From Ricordea florida (Eukaryota > Cnidaria > Anthozoa > Corallimorpharia > Ricordeidae): a stretch of DNA of 64,000 nucleotides. Shown here piece by piece: positions 37,001 to 45,900 of this stretch. The DNA lies in contig OX453272.1 in the NCBI GenBank assembly GCA_949710005.1, forward strand, positions 728,001-792,000, in the 5' to 3' direction. A program made the position numbers and the translations under genes. The notes beneath the pieces are model-generated. The model made no database searches, was not told where the DNA came from, and was given only the letters and a program-made list of their open reading frames with translations. Each line of letters begins with the position of its first letter. Position 1 is the stretch's first letter.

Positions 37001-39674
37001 GTGTGTATAAAGTTGTTAACCTGTACAAGTAGACACTGTACATGAACAATGTATATCATTATGTCTCCACTTTCCCTTGGTAAAGTACAGGGGTGTAAGG
37101 GAACATGTCCAAATATCGACATTGGATCAATTGCCAATGTACATCAAATGGGTGCCGATTCTTTCCGATTCCATTAATTTTTCAATCGGTACCGATTGAA
37201 ATGGAATCTGCAACGGGCCAATTAACGTACATGTAAGTTTTTAAACACTGACTTTAAAGGGGTACAACATCAACCATGTATGAACATTATGTCGTTAATG
37301 TCAATTGATAAGTGTACCTGAAAATCAGCTGTAGAAAGGATGTGTCTTCCATCAGGGCTCCACCGCGCTGCCAGCAGACCAGGTAGTCCCTCATCAATCT
37401 TGCATGTCCAGTCAGATTTTTCCAGTGACCAAACCTAGCAAAATATATTGACAAAAGAAGTTTTACCAATCTAATATAATAACAGCATTAGAACTTTGGC
37501 TTCGAATGTTTACATCTTAGTTCATATACCTTACAGAGGTTATATAAACTTATTTTATCAACTTTTTTTATACCTCTGATCTTTTACAACTTAGAGTGAT
37601 TTTCTGCTTACCTGGATAAGTCCTCTCTTCAACATTGCACAAAGAACATACAGAGTATCTGAAGACCACTGAAAAGGACATCAAAAAATAGTAAGCACAG
37701 TATCTGCAGAAGAATTACTCCCAATAAAAAAAATTTTATTGTAATTGGTAAAGCATATAATGGTAACAAGGAAGGCTTTTCCATAGATATGACAGTAACA
37801 ATGCATTATTGATCAAGAGTGAGATCTAACATGGCTGCATATTGACAGTAACAGATATGCATTATTGATAAAGAGTGAGGTCTAACATGGCTGCATATTG
37901 ACAGTAACAGGTATGCATTATTGATCAAGAGTGAGGTCTAACATGGCTGCATATTGACAGTAACAGATATGCATTATTGATCAAGAGTGAGGTCTAACAT
38001 GGCTGCATGTTGACAGTAACAGATACGCATTATTGATCAAAAGTGAGGTCTAGCATGGCTGCATACTGGCCAAGCTCTTTCTGATAATATGTAGAACAGC
38101 CATGTTTGAGAATTAAGAATAGTTATGAAAATGGTAAATACCGACAATAACAAAGCTCATAACAGCCATATACTATACAGGAGCAAATTACTAAAGATTT
38201 TCAAATATTTCACAGACTGCATAATCAAAACAAGCTGACTTAGAGTAATAACATCATTAATAACAATTTATACATGAAAAAATAACTTGATTCTGATGGG
38301 CTGAAAGCAGTGCAGTTCAATTGTAACATCAGTGCAAATTACACATCAAAATTCTGGATTACGATTAGCTGAAAAACAATAAATTCTCTAAGCCAATGAT
38401 ATCACATCAAAAGATGATGAAAATTTTCTACATAAACTTTGAAAAAAGTCCTCTCAAGTCAGAAAAAATGGCTACATTAAATCAAGAAAGGTTTACTCTC
38501 ATCAATACTTTCGATAAGATTTCCGCAGAGGTCCCTACTTCATTATGCATTCTGTAACTATACTATTTTGTTCTTCGAACACAAGAAATATTTGCACGTG
38601 CATTACACCAGACAAGACAGCTTCAGCATGCATAATGAAGTAGGGACCTGTGTGGAAATCATTTCCATACTTTTTTCATGTTAATATTTAATTATTATTA
38701 CTAAGGGAGTAACTGCTGAATACCTGGCCACTTCATTTACATGTGTCGGAGGCTTTTAAAGAACGAGGCATATTACGATGGATTGTATCGTTATTCATCA
38801 GTATGTTAATAAAGTGGCCAGGTATTCTGCAGTTAAGCTTAATAAGTAACCATAAGGTTTTTCTCATTCAATTTGCAATTAACGTGCACTTGTGAGTTTT
38901 TCAAAAAGCTGAAATTGCAATCGCTAAGTAAGCTCATACAATTTCAGCTTTTTGAAAACTGACTCATGCAAATTAATTGCAAATTGAACGACAAACACCG
39001 TATGATTACCATTATAAATGTCCTTCCTATTGTCACATTTTGTGGGACTTTTATGAGTTGCACCACTGAACTTTTCTTGAATCAAACATTTTTCGCATCA
39101 ATCGCATATGCCCGAAGTAAGGCCGATAGGCATCCCCTAACACCAGCCTCTTCCAGCCTTCTAGGGTTTTCGCATTCCACACGCACAACCAAACACGACT
39201 GTCTTCATCGCACAGTGCGTGCTCAAGTAGATAAGAAGATTGAAACAAAACCTTCTAAACAACAGTTCGCGCTGGCAAAACTTCACATTTGCATTCGAAT
39301 TAGGTTTACGGGACATGAGTCGTACCGCACGATGTAGTTTCTTAAATACATCTATGATCTAACGTTATTTCTGTACCTCTATGTATTGGACAACATCCAA
39401 ACAAGTATAGAGTTGCAGAATCTGCAGAGATTTTACATCTCTGATGAGCAAGCGATACTGCAAACAGTTTGCCTACGAAAAAGAGAGGATAATGTCAGTT
39501 ATTATTAACACAAAACAATTGTCCAGACGAAACTCCAGATTCAGTGTCTTCGATATGGATGTTCGTAAGAATTAAAATGGAATTGACTGTCTTGTAAAAA
39601 AATACCATGTATTTTCCATTCGGCGAGAATCTGCACAGTTGGTTCGTCTGCTTGAAGAGCTCCGAGAAATTCAT
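19445..39674 (-). CDS. WRAP73: WD-repeat protein WRAP73 (WDR8) orthologue, 14 exons
   Basis: Inferred exons from 5' to 3' on the minus strand: 39606-39674, 39377-39472, 37612-37668, 37318-37434, 33685-33757, 33188-33291, 32841-32927, 30925-31059, 28587-28664, 24194-24278, 23086-23211, 21077-21160, 19882-19989 and 19445-19551. Phases agree throughout and give 441 aa plus stop, against about 460 aa in vertebrates. Diagnostic stretches are [124 protein letters not shown] and [12 protein letters not shown], which I recognise from WRAP73. In other eukaryotes this protein acts at centrosomes or spindle poles with SSX2IP/Msd1-type partners. The start is fixed by the conserved N-terminus. Introns are swollen with transposons. 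The gene is divergent from SPCS1. Confidence 0.93.
22165..22425. repeat. Dispersed repeat related to 430-660
   Basis: AACACGCAAAGATCACG, TTGACATCCTGATT and AAAGCTCCACGAGATAA recur here. The internal order suggests two partial copies side by side. It lies in a WRAP73 intron. Confidence 0.5.
23501..23602. mobile_element. TTAA MITE copy 1
   Basis: Runs TTAACCCTTTCACTCCC..GGGAGTGAAAGGGTTAA with the core TCTAACGCCAGACGATTTTA. It is almost identical to the copy at 23615-23716 in the same orientation. Confidence 0.9.
23615..23716. mobile_element. TTAA MITE copy 2
   Basis: Direct near-identical copy 12 bp downstream of the first. The same family interrupts the capsid pseudogene at 9054. Confidence 0.9.
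24987..25031. repeat. (AAT)n microsatellite
   Basis: About 15 uninterrupted AAT units in a WRAP73 intron. Confidence 0.95.
25193..28127. mobile_element. Decayed DNA transposon, about 70 bp inverted ends
   Basis: The left end (AGTCTGGGAGCAGAGACC, GAAAAATACGAGTTTCGTTC) is the reverse complement of the right end at about 28060-28127. The only coding trace is an ORF fragment at 25842-26114. The remnant lies in the WRAP73 intron between exons 9 and 10. Confidence 0.7.
25842..26300 (+). pseudogene. Transposon ORF fragment ([11 protein letters not shown] motif)
   Basis: A 90-codon frame contains [20 protein letters not shown] then KKKGWQVL. I associate the (T)GCDxxSAxxGxGK motif with a PIN/FEN1-like domain in repeated cnidarian ORFs. 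The frame breaks at 26114 and related sequence seems to continue out of frame. This is a decayed mobile-element gene, not a host exon. Confidence 0.5.
28977..29270 (+). pseudogene. THAP-domain fragment
   Basis: The C-terminal half of a THAP zinc finger is readable: [13 protein letters not shown] followed by [12 protein letters not shown], which matches W..(I/V).R...(T)..(R)VCS.HF. The N-terminal Cys pair is not in this frame. THAP domains are common in P, Kolobok and PIF-type transposon proteins. Confidence 0.55.
29482..29742 (-). pseudogene. SWIM-type zinc finger fragment
   Basis: The minus-strand frame contains [20 protein letters not shown], the CxH half of a SWIM-type zinc finger, a form often seen beside YqaJ-like nuclease or THAP ORFs in invertebrate transposons. 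Further fragments at 29763-30132 are also minus strand. No intact ORF remains. Confidence 0.45.
30590..30720. repeat. Short degenerate GCGCGACTTTTT repeats
   Basis: About five degenerate copies of a 25-30 bp unit (GGCGCGACTTTT..) give a strongly purine/pyrimidine-biased tract. The minus-strand open frame across it is an artefact of composition. Confidence 0.6.
31165..31910. repeat. Second copy of the 13745-14160 repeat, interrupted
   Basis: Same ordered phrases as at 13745-14160, then TAGAGCTGGTCGCTTACGAG at 31880. The interrupting 31560-31860 block has GTGATTATCGG motifs in both orientations and looks like another interspersed repeat. Confidence 0.65.
32656..32795. mobile_element. Foldback MITE of 140 bp with 8-bp duplication
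   Basis: Flanked by CAAAGTAT on both sides (32648-32655 and 32796-32803). The arms contain GGATCAATGTCAGTATCTGG, then GTGCACTTACCCCTCCCCTA on the left and near-complementary sequence on the right. Confidence 0.85.
34204..34640 (+). pseudogene. Transposon ORF fragments with CxxC motif
   Basis: Overlapping frames encode [14 protein letters not shown] and, further on, [20 protein letters not shown] followed by [11 protein letters not shown], then a Ser/Arg-rich stretch. CxxC followed by a later Cys pair resembles a ZAD-like zinc-binding module. Frames shift repeatedly, so this is a relic of the 33885-36935 element. Confidence 0.4.
35118..35399 (-). pseudogene. GIY-YIG endonuclease domain, minus copy
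   Basis: Mirror of the + copy, ending at the stop at 35118-35120. It lacks the first residues because the palindrome centre cuts it off. Confidence 0.7.
35397..35702 (+). pseudogene. GIY-YIG endonuclease domain of a Penelope-like element
   Basis: An uninterrupted frame of about 100 codons starts [20 protein letters not shown], with NVIY as the GIY-like half and YIG following. It then has [38 protein letters not shown] and [12 protein letters not shown] before a stop. The catalytic-type Arg (RFREH) and the Glu region (LEQKFI) are present. There is no start codon, because only the 3' end of the parent ORF was copied. Confidence 0.8.
37786..38070. repeat. Minisatellite, about five 55-57 bp units
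   Basis: The unit contains CAGTAACAGATATGCATTAT, TGATCAAGAGTGAGGTCTAA and CATGGCTGCATATTGA. It lies in the WRAP73 intron between exons 2 and 3. Confidence 0.9.
38523..38654. mobile_element. Foldback MITE of about 130 bp
   Basis: GTCCCTACTTCATTATGCA on the left, TGCATAATGAAGTAGGGAC on the right. Confidence 0.8.
38710..38836. mobile_element. Foldback MITE of about 127 bp
   Basis: AACTGCTGAATACCTGGCC on the left, GGCCAGGTATTCTGCAGTT on the right. It follows the previous foldback after about 55 bp. Confidence 0.8.
38855..38985. mobile_element. Foldback MITE of about 130 bp
   Basis: TCATTCAATTTGCAATTAA and CAAAAAGCTGAAATTG on the left; CAATTTCAGCTTTTTGAAAA and TTAATTGCAAATTGAACGA on the right. 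It is the third foldback in a row. Confidence 0.8.
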
Positions 39675-39973
39675 ATTTGCTCCGGTGGAATAAGAACAGT
39701 TTTTAACCTGATTCAACTCGTTCTATTTCCAGCGACATGGCGAAAACGTCGGCGAAATTGTCTGCGAAAATGTCGGTGAAAATACTTTCGAAGAATCGCG
39801 CCATAACAAACTTTGTAACCGGGCTTCCGCGTAGCGTCAATAATGCGCATGAACAACATTTCCGCTGGCCGTTTGCGTTATCAAGAGTAAAAATCGCAAA
39901 GAAGATCACAAAGACGTGTTTCATTTCTACAGGACAACTTTTGGTTGGCCCTGATAGTGAATATTACTCAAAG
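39675..39973. promoter_or_regulatory. Shared 5' region of WRAP73 and SPCS1
   Basis: Only 299 bp separate the WRAP73 start codon (minus, 39674) from the SPCS1 start codon (plus, 39974). Both 5' UTRs and promoters must lie here or overlap the first exons, so a bidirectional promoter is likely. I see no TATA box that decides the start sites. Confidence 0.5.
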
Positions 39974-42900
39974 ATGAAGCTGAAACAGTTATTTGGGAAC
40001 ATACCAACACATATGGTAAGTAATTCAGCGCGTTACCGATTGGTATTTCTACGCTTGATTTCCCGGTAAACGCCAGTTGTTCTACAACTCTTTTCAGACC
40101 CCTGAAATTAAAATGACATACAGTCAACTCTCTCTTAACGGACACCACTATAAGACGGACACATCTATAAGACGGACACCTGATGTTGGTCCCTGCCGTT
40201 TTTCGGTGATTTTTCTGCCTCTAAACTCCCTATAACACGAACACCTCTCTAAGACGGACTACGGACACGTGAGAACTCTTTGAACGGAAGTGCAGGTGCT
40301 GAGTATGACAGCAAATTACGTTTTGAGGTGGCAAAATGTAACCAAATACATGACTCTTTGTTTAAGCCAGACGTTTAATTGACAGCTATTTAATGTAAAT
40401 CAGTCATTGCATCAAAGCATGACTTAGAGGAGAAAACAGAATACAGTGCAATGTATTTTCCCATGCTGTACGAAATAACGGAAGTTCTGAGGATGAAGAT
40501 GATCAAGATTTCGCAGAGCTTGTTTGACGAATTAGTTTGGGCGAGACAACAGCAGAAGAATACGTCATCGCTGACGAAGAGATCCCATAAGCTTCCTGTT
40601 GATATCACCCTGCCCAACTGGCAAGAACTACTAAGCGATGAAGCCCTTGAAAAGGATCAGAGGAAACATGCAGCAAAATGTTTGTGGACACCGACAGCAA
40701 CGAAGAAGACCAAGGTGTGGACTTTGAACCAGCGGCTCCAACCATCAAATCCACTGCAGAAGCTCTTAGACTAGTTGACAAGCTAGAGGAGTTTGCATCA
40801 ACAATGCTGCAAGATGAAATTTCGTAGCAACATTAGGGTTAAGTCGTGGTGTTTTTTTTTATCAATCAACCAATCATTTATTTTAACACGTTACGTCAAA
40901 GAGCTAAAAAACTCGTTCGAAATACGATTGTGTATAAATAAAATCTATAGTAATTACAGCTATATAATATTATCTCAATAAATCTATACATATAAAAACT
41001 TGGTGATAAAAAAAAAACATAAAATATAAAAAGCTAAAACCGACTAAAAAGCCACATACTAAAAATGTGACTAGAAAAACTATAATACTCGTTCTAAAAC
41101 CAGTTAAAAGCTACAATCATGCACTATAAGACATGTTCTAAAAAGCTACAGTCATGCAATTTACTTCTGAAGTCATTAGCATCTCTTGAAAGATGCACTT
41201 GAGAAGGCAAACTGTTCCATAACGTAGCTAATGAATAAGTGAAAGAATTAAGGTTAGGTAATTCCAAATTCAAGGTGTACCGGTTAACGAAAATATCTCC
41301 TGGTCTGCTGGTTAACCAAAATATATCTTGGCGTGCCGGTTAACCAAAATTGCCTGACATCGGCCAATGGAATGATAGCGTGATAGCCAGATAGTTTGAT
41401 GAATAATAAATGCTTTGATATTGAAATGCCGGCATTAGTTCATGGTTAGGCTATCTGGGTCATCTTGGTCAGTTGGCTCTTTTGGATCAGTTGGGTCATT
41501 TGGGCCAGTAGGGTCAGTAGGGTCATTTGGGCCAGTTGGCTCATTTGGGTCATTTGGGCCAGTAGGGTCATCTTGGCCAGTTGGCTCTTTTGGATCAGTT
41601 GGGTCATTTGGGTCAGTTAGGTCATTTGGACCAGTTGGGTCATTTGGGCCAGTTGGCTCATTTGGGCCAGATGGGCCATTTGGGTCATCAGTTAGCTATT
41701 AAACCGGTTGAATTTTTTTCGTTGCTTTCCCGCCACAGTCAATAATATGTACAAGTTAGGTCAGTTAGGCCCATGAGTTGGGCCGTTGTCAGTGAAATCC
41801 GAGAGGACCCTGAAATGGGGAAGGGGTTCTCTTGGGCCCAAGCCACTCTTTCAAGCCTCCTTTGCAAGTCGTTAGAAAATCAAAGATGGCGGTGTGACTG
41901 AGTGAGTCATCCATGTGAGGTGTGGCGATGAAGATAAATCAGGAATTGCCGAGTTCTGTTCAGCTTTTATAATAATGTGAAGACAGTGAAGATCTTTAGC
42001 AGGTGATCATTTCCTTTATCGTCATGAATATAACTCTTTCATTCCCAAGGTCTCATTCATGATTCTCCTTCCTGTCTGCTATACGATTTGTATGATGTTA
42101 GTTTGGAGAATTTATTTGATCCACCAACAATCTCATATTTTTCTTTATTCTCATCACCTGTCTGCTTGATAATGTATTGATACAGTATGGAGAAATTATG
42201 TCTTGGGATACTGGTGGGAGTGAAAGGGTTAATGTGTGATTCAAGAATGATATTGCGAGGAGAAATTAAATGCTAGTCATTCTTAGGGGTTAAGGGTTAA
42301 AGAAAATTTCACAAATTCAGTTGCATAACTAATTGACAAATCTATAATTTTTGCAAGTAAAAAAATCTGTTAAATCTGTAAATCTAATCATTTAACAAGA
42401 CTATTTTCATTCAGTGATACATTAAGTATCATAACATTAACTTAAACTTACTACCCACAAAAGATAATAATACATATAGATGTCTAAAAAAAACCAACCT
42501 CCCTGGAAATGGTTGAATAGGCCGCTTGATGATGTTTCATCTATTACGATGCTGGCCTGAATTTTCTCCTCAACATGGCCCTCAATTGGCTCCATGCATC
42601 CCTTCTGGCACGCAGGTGTTTTTCCAGTTCCAGAAGGGGCAGTAGCGTTGAGATAGAGATTTGCCTTCTCTTCGTACGAAACCAAACAGCTTTAGAGTTG
42701 TTTGGCCGAGCAAAGAGCTCGTTGACACCAACGTTGAACAGGGAAGCATCTCGCTCATGGTACCATTGCTGCAAGCAAATGCCAACATCCATTGACAAAG
42801 TCGTTGAGGCACAACTTCGTCAATTGGAAGAATAATTTGGTGAAGCTGAGATTGCAGATCCGTAGTCGATGTTACATTACTTTGAGTGTCCATAATATTA

Positions 42901-45900
42901 ATACTGAGGATCAAAAAACTATCTTTGGACCTATAACCATCTCTTTTGATGGCAGGAAAAGCTAGAATGATCTGACAGGCACCTCGGTCAGCGGTTGAAT
43001 TTTGATGGTTGTGGCAGGAATACGATGGGAAAATTTACCTCGTTAAAAAGCTAACTGATGACCAAATGAGCCAACTGGCCCAAATGACTCAACTGACCCA
43101 AATGACCCAACTGGTCCAAATGAGCCAACTGGTCCAAATGACCTAACTGGCCCAAATGAGCCAACTGGCCCAAATGATCCAACTGGTCCAAATGACCCAA
43201 CTGGTCCAAATGACCCAAATGACCCAACTGGTCCAAATGACCCAAATGACCCAACTGGTCCAAATGACCCAACTGGCCCAAATGACCCAACTGGCCCAAA
43301 TGACCCAACTGGTCCAAATGACCCAAATGACCCAACTGGTCCAAATGACCCAACTGGCCCAAATGACCCAACTGGCCCAAATGACCCAACTGGTCCAAAT
43401 GGCCCAACTGGCCCAAATGACCCAACTGGCCCAAATGACCCAACTGGTCCAAATGACCCAACTGGTCCAAATGACCCAAATGACCCAACTGGTCCAAATG
43501 ACCCAACTGGCCCAAATGACCCAACTGGCCCAAATGACCCAACTGGTCCAAATGGCCCAACTGGCCCAAATGACCCAACTGGCCCAAATGACCCAACTGG
43601 TCCAAATGACCCAACTGGTCCAAATGAGCCAACTGGTCCAAATGAGCCAACTGGTCCAAATGACCCAACTGGCCCAAATGACCCAACTGGCCCAAATGAC
43701 CCAACTGGTCCAAATGAGCCAACTGGTCCAAATGACCCAACTGGTCCAAATGACCCAACTGGCCCAACTGGCCCAACTGGCCCAACTGGCCCAAATGACC
43801 CAACTGGTCCAAATGACCCAAATGACCCAACTGGCCCAAATGAGCCAACTGGCCCAAATGACTCAACTGACCCAAATGAGCCAACTGGTCCAAATGAGCC
43901 AACTGGTCCAAATGAGCCAACTGGTCCAAATGACCTAACTGGCCCAAATGAGCCAACTGGCCCAAATGACCCAACTGGTCCAAATGAGCCAACTGGTCCA
44001 AATGACCCAAATGACCCAACTGGCCCAAATGAGCCAACTGGCCCAAATGACTCAACTGACCCAAATGACCCAACTGGTCCAAATGAGCCAACTGGTCCAA
44101 ATGAGCCAACTGGTCCAAATGACCTAACTGGCCCAAATGAGCCAACTGGCCCAAATGACCCAACTGGTCCAAATGAGCCAACTGGTCCAAATGACCCAAA
44201 TGACCCAACTGGCCCAAATGAGCCAACTGGCCCAAATGACTCAACTGACCCAAATGACCCAACTGGTCCAAATGAGCCAACTGGTCCAAATGAGCCAACT
44301 GGTCCAAATGACCTAACTGGCCCAAATGAGCCAACTGGCCCAAATGACCCAACTGGTCCAAATGAGCCAACTGGTCCAAATGACCCAACTGGTCCAAATG
44401 ACCCAACTGGTCCAAATGACCCAACTGGCCCAAATGACCCAACTGGTCCAAATGACCCAACTGGCCCAAATGACCCAACTGGTCCAAATGACTCAACTGA
44501 CCCAAATGACCCAACTGGCCCAAATAAGGCAACTGGTCCAAATGACCCAACTGACCCAACTGGCCCAACTGGTCCAAAGGGTGTCCGTCTTTGAGAGAGT
44601 TGACTGTAGTAGTAGTTCCTGCATTTCCTGATGCTTTACCTTACATTTCTCTCTGATATTTTGTGGATGTGTTTCTCCGAATGTACTTTTGTATTGATTT
44701 TCAACTCACCTACAGAATTAAGTCCTCATCAGAAGATAATTCATTCAAATTTTAGATTACTTTTCGCTGATTCTGTAAGCTTCATGTATAGTTACACTTA
44801 GTTGTACAAAAATATAATTTTTGGGTGCTATAAAGAACAAAATGCTGCTCCAAAGATTATGTGAATAATATGCTTGAGTATGGGGTGCCACACGGGACAT
44901 TATTATATAGCGATATATATTTATTGTGAATGTAACATATACGAGATATAAAGCGTAAATATATGATATTGTTTCATATTTTAGAGCTCATTGCATGTAT
45001 ATCTGCCTAATGACACAAATATGTAAAGTATTGTGTAAATACCTATGACATAAATATTTTTATTCCAACCTAAGACACATACACATTTATAAAGGGTATG
45101 GGGTAAATTATATATATGGTATTGCTCACAAATGTGACCCTCCATATGATTTCAGGGACAAAGGTGATAACACGCTCACAACACGCTTCCACTTAAAAAC
45201 AAAAGATATTGACTATAACACGCTTACAGAGCACGCTAGAGCACACTTTAATGAGCTTAAGCTATTGTTTCATACGACACACTAAAAACAATAAGGCGTG
45301 CGCCGTTGAACAATGAAGCGTGAGCAGGCTAACACGGAAAGCGTGTTAATCTTCGTAACAAAGGAGCTAGCGTGCGAGATGACACACATTTAAGAGTTCA
45401 ACTTGGTGTGCTACATCGCACGCAAACTTACTCAGTAAAAAGCGAAAGTATGTAATACCATCAATGTACAATCACTCATGACGTGAAAGCGGAAGCTCCT
45501 ATCGGTGGATAATGGTCGGCTGGTGATTAGAAAAAACAAAGCTGCAACATTATTTTGTGCTCAAATGAGTCAAGGGTTTAAATCAAACTCTTCGAATTTA
45601 TTGGTTTATGTGGAGCGGGTATTTCTTTTAGCTTGCTTTTTGGTCTAGTACCTTCGGATCGACTATCGATCGCTATATCGACCGCTATATCGGTCGACAC
45701 TACCTACAGTAAACGAATTGCGTCGATCACGTAACTCAACAGCATGACCGACTTGTTCATACTGACATTGATCGTTAACTTCCCACGCTTGGCTACGAAA
45801 TTATTACTCTTTCGCCAAAAATCTCACACTTGTAACAAGTATATCCGCTAAACAAGTGAAACCTATATAAACAGAACGAAGGACTGCGGCCACATTACTT

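Larger units (their letters stand above)
40121..44606. mobile_element. Tigger/pogo-type transposon with minisatellite arrays
   Basis: Ends CAGTCAACTCTCTCTTAACG on the left and GACGGACACC-type complement ending GAGAGAGTTGACTG on the right are flanked by TA on both sides (40119-40120, 44607-44608), as in the pogo/Tigger branch of Tc1/mariner. Transposase remnants of the C-terminal tail lie at 40450-40815. The interior has been filled by inverted minisatellite arrays (41440-41700 and 43050-44580). It occupies SPCS1 intron 1. Confidence 0.8.

Noticed and set aside
39737..39973. N-terminal extension of SPCS1 from ATG 39737
   Set aside because: The frame is open, but family length and the position of the shared promoter favour ATG 39974. 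The extension is Lys/Ser-rich and not like the family N-terminus.
43051..44577. 508-aa open frame on the minus strand and long plus-strand frames
   Set aside because: The frames are translations of an 18-bp minisatellite whose unit is a multiple of three. The opposite strand is equally open.
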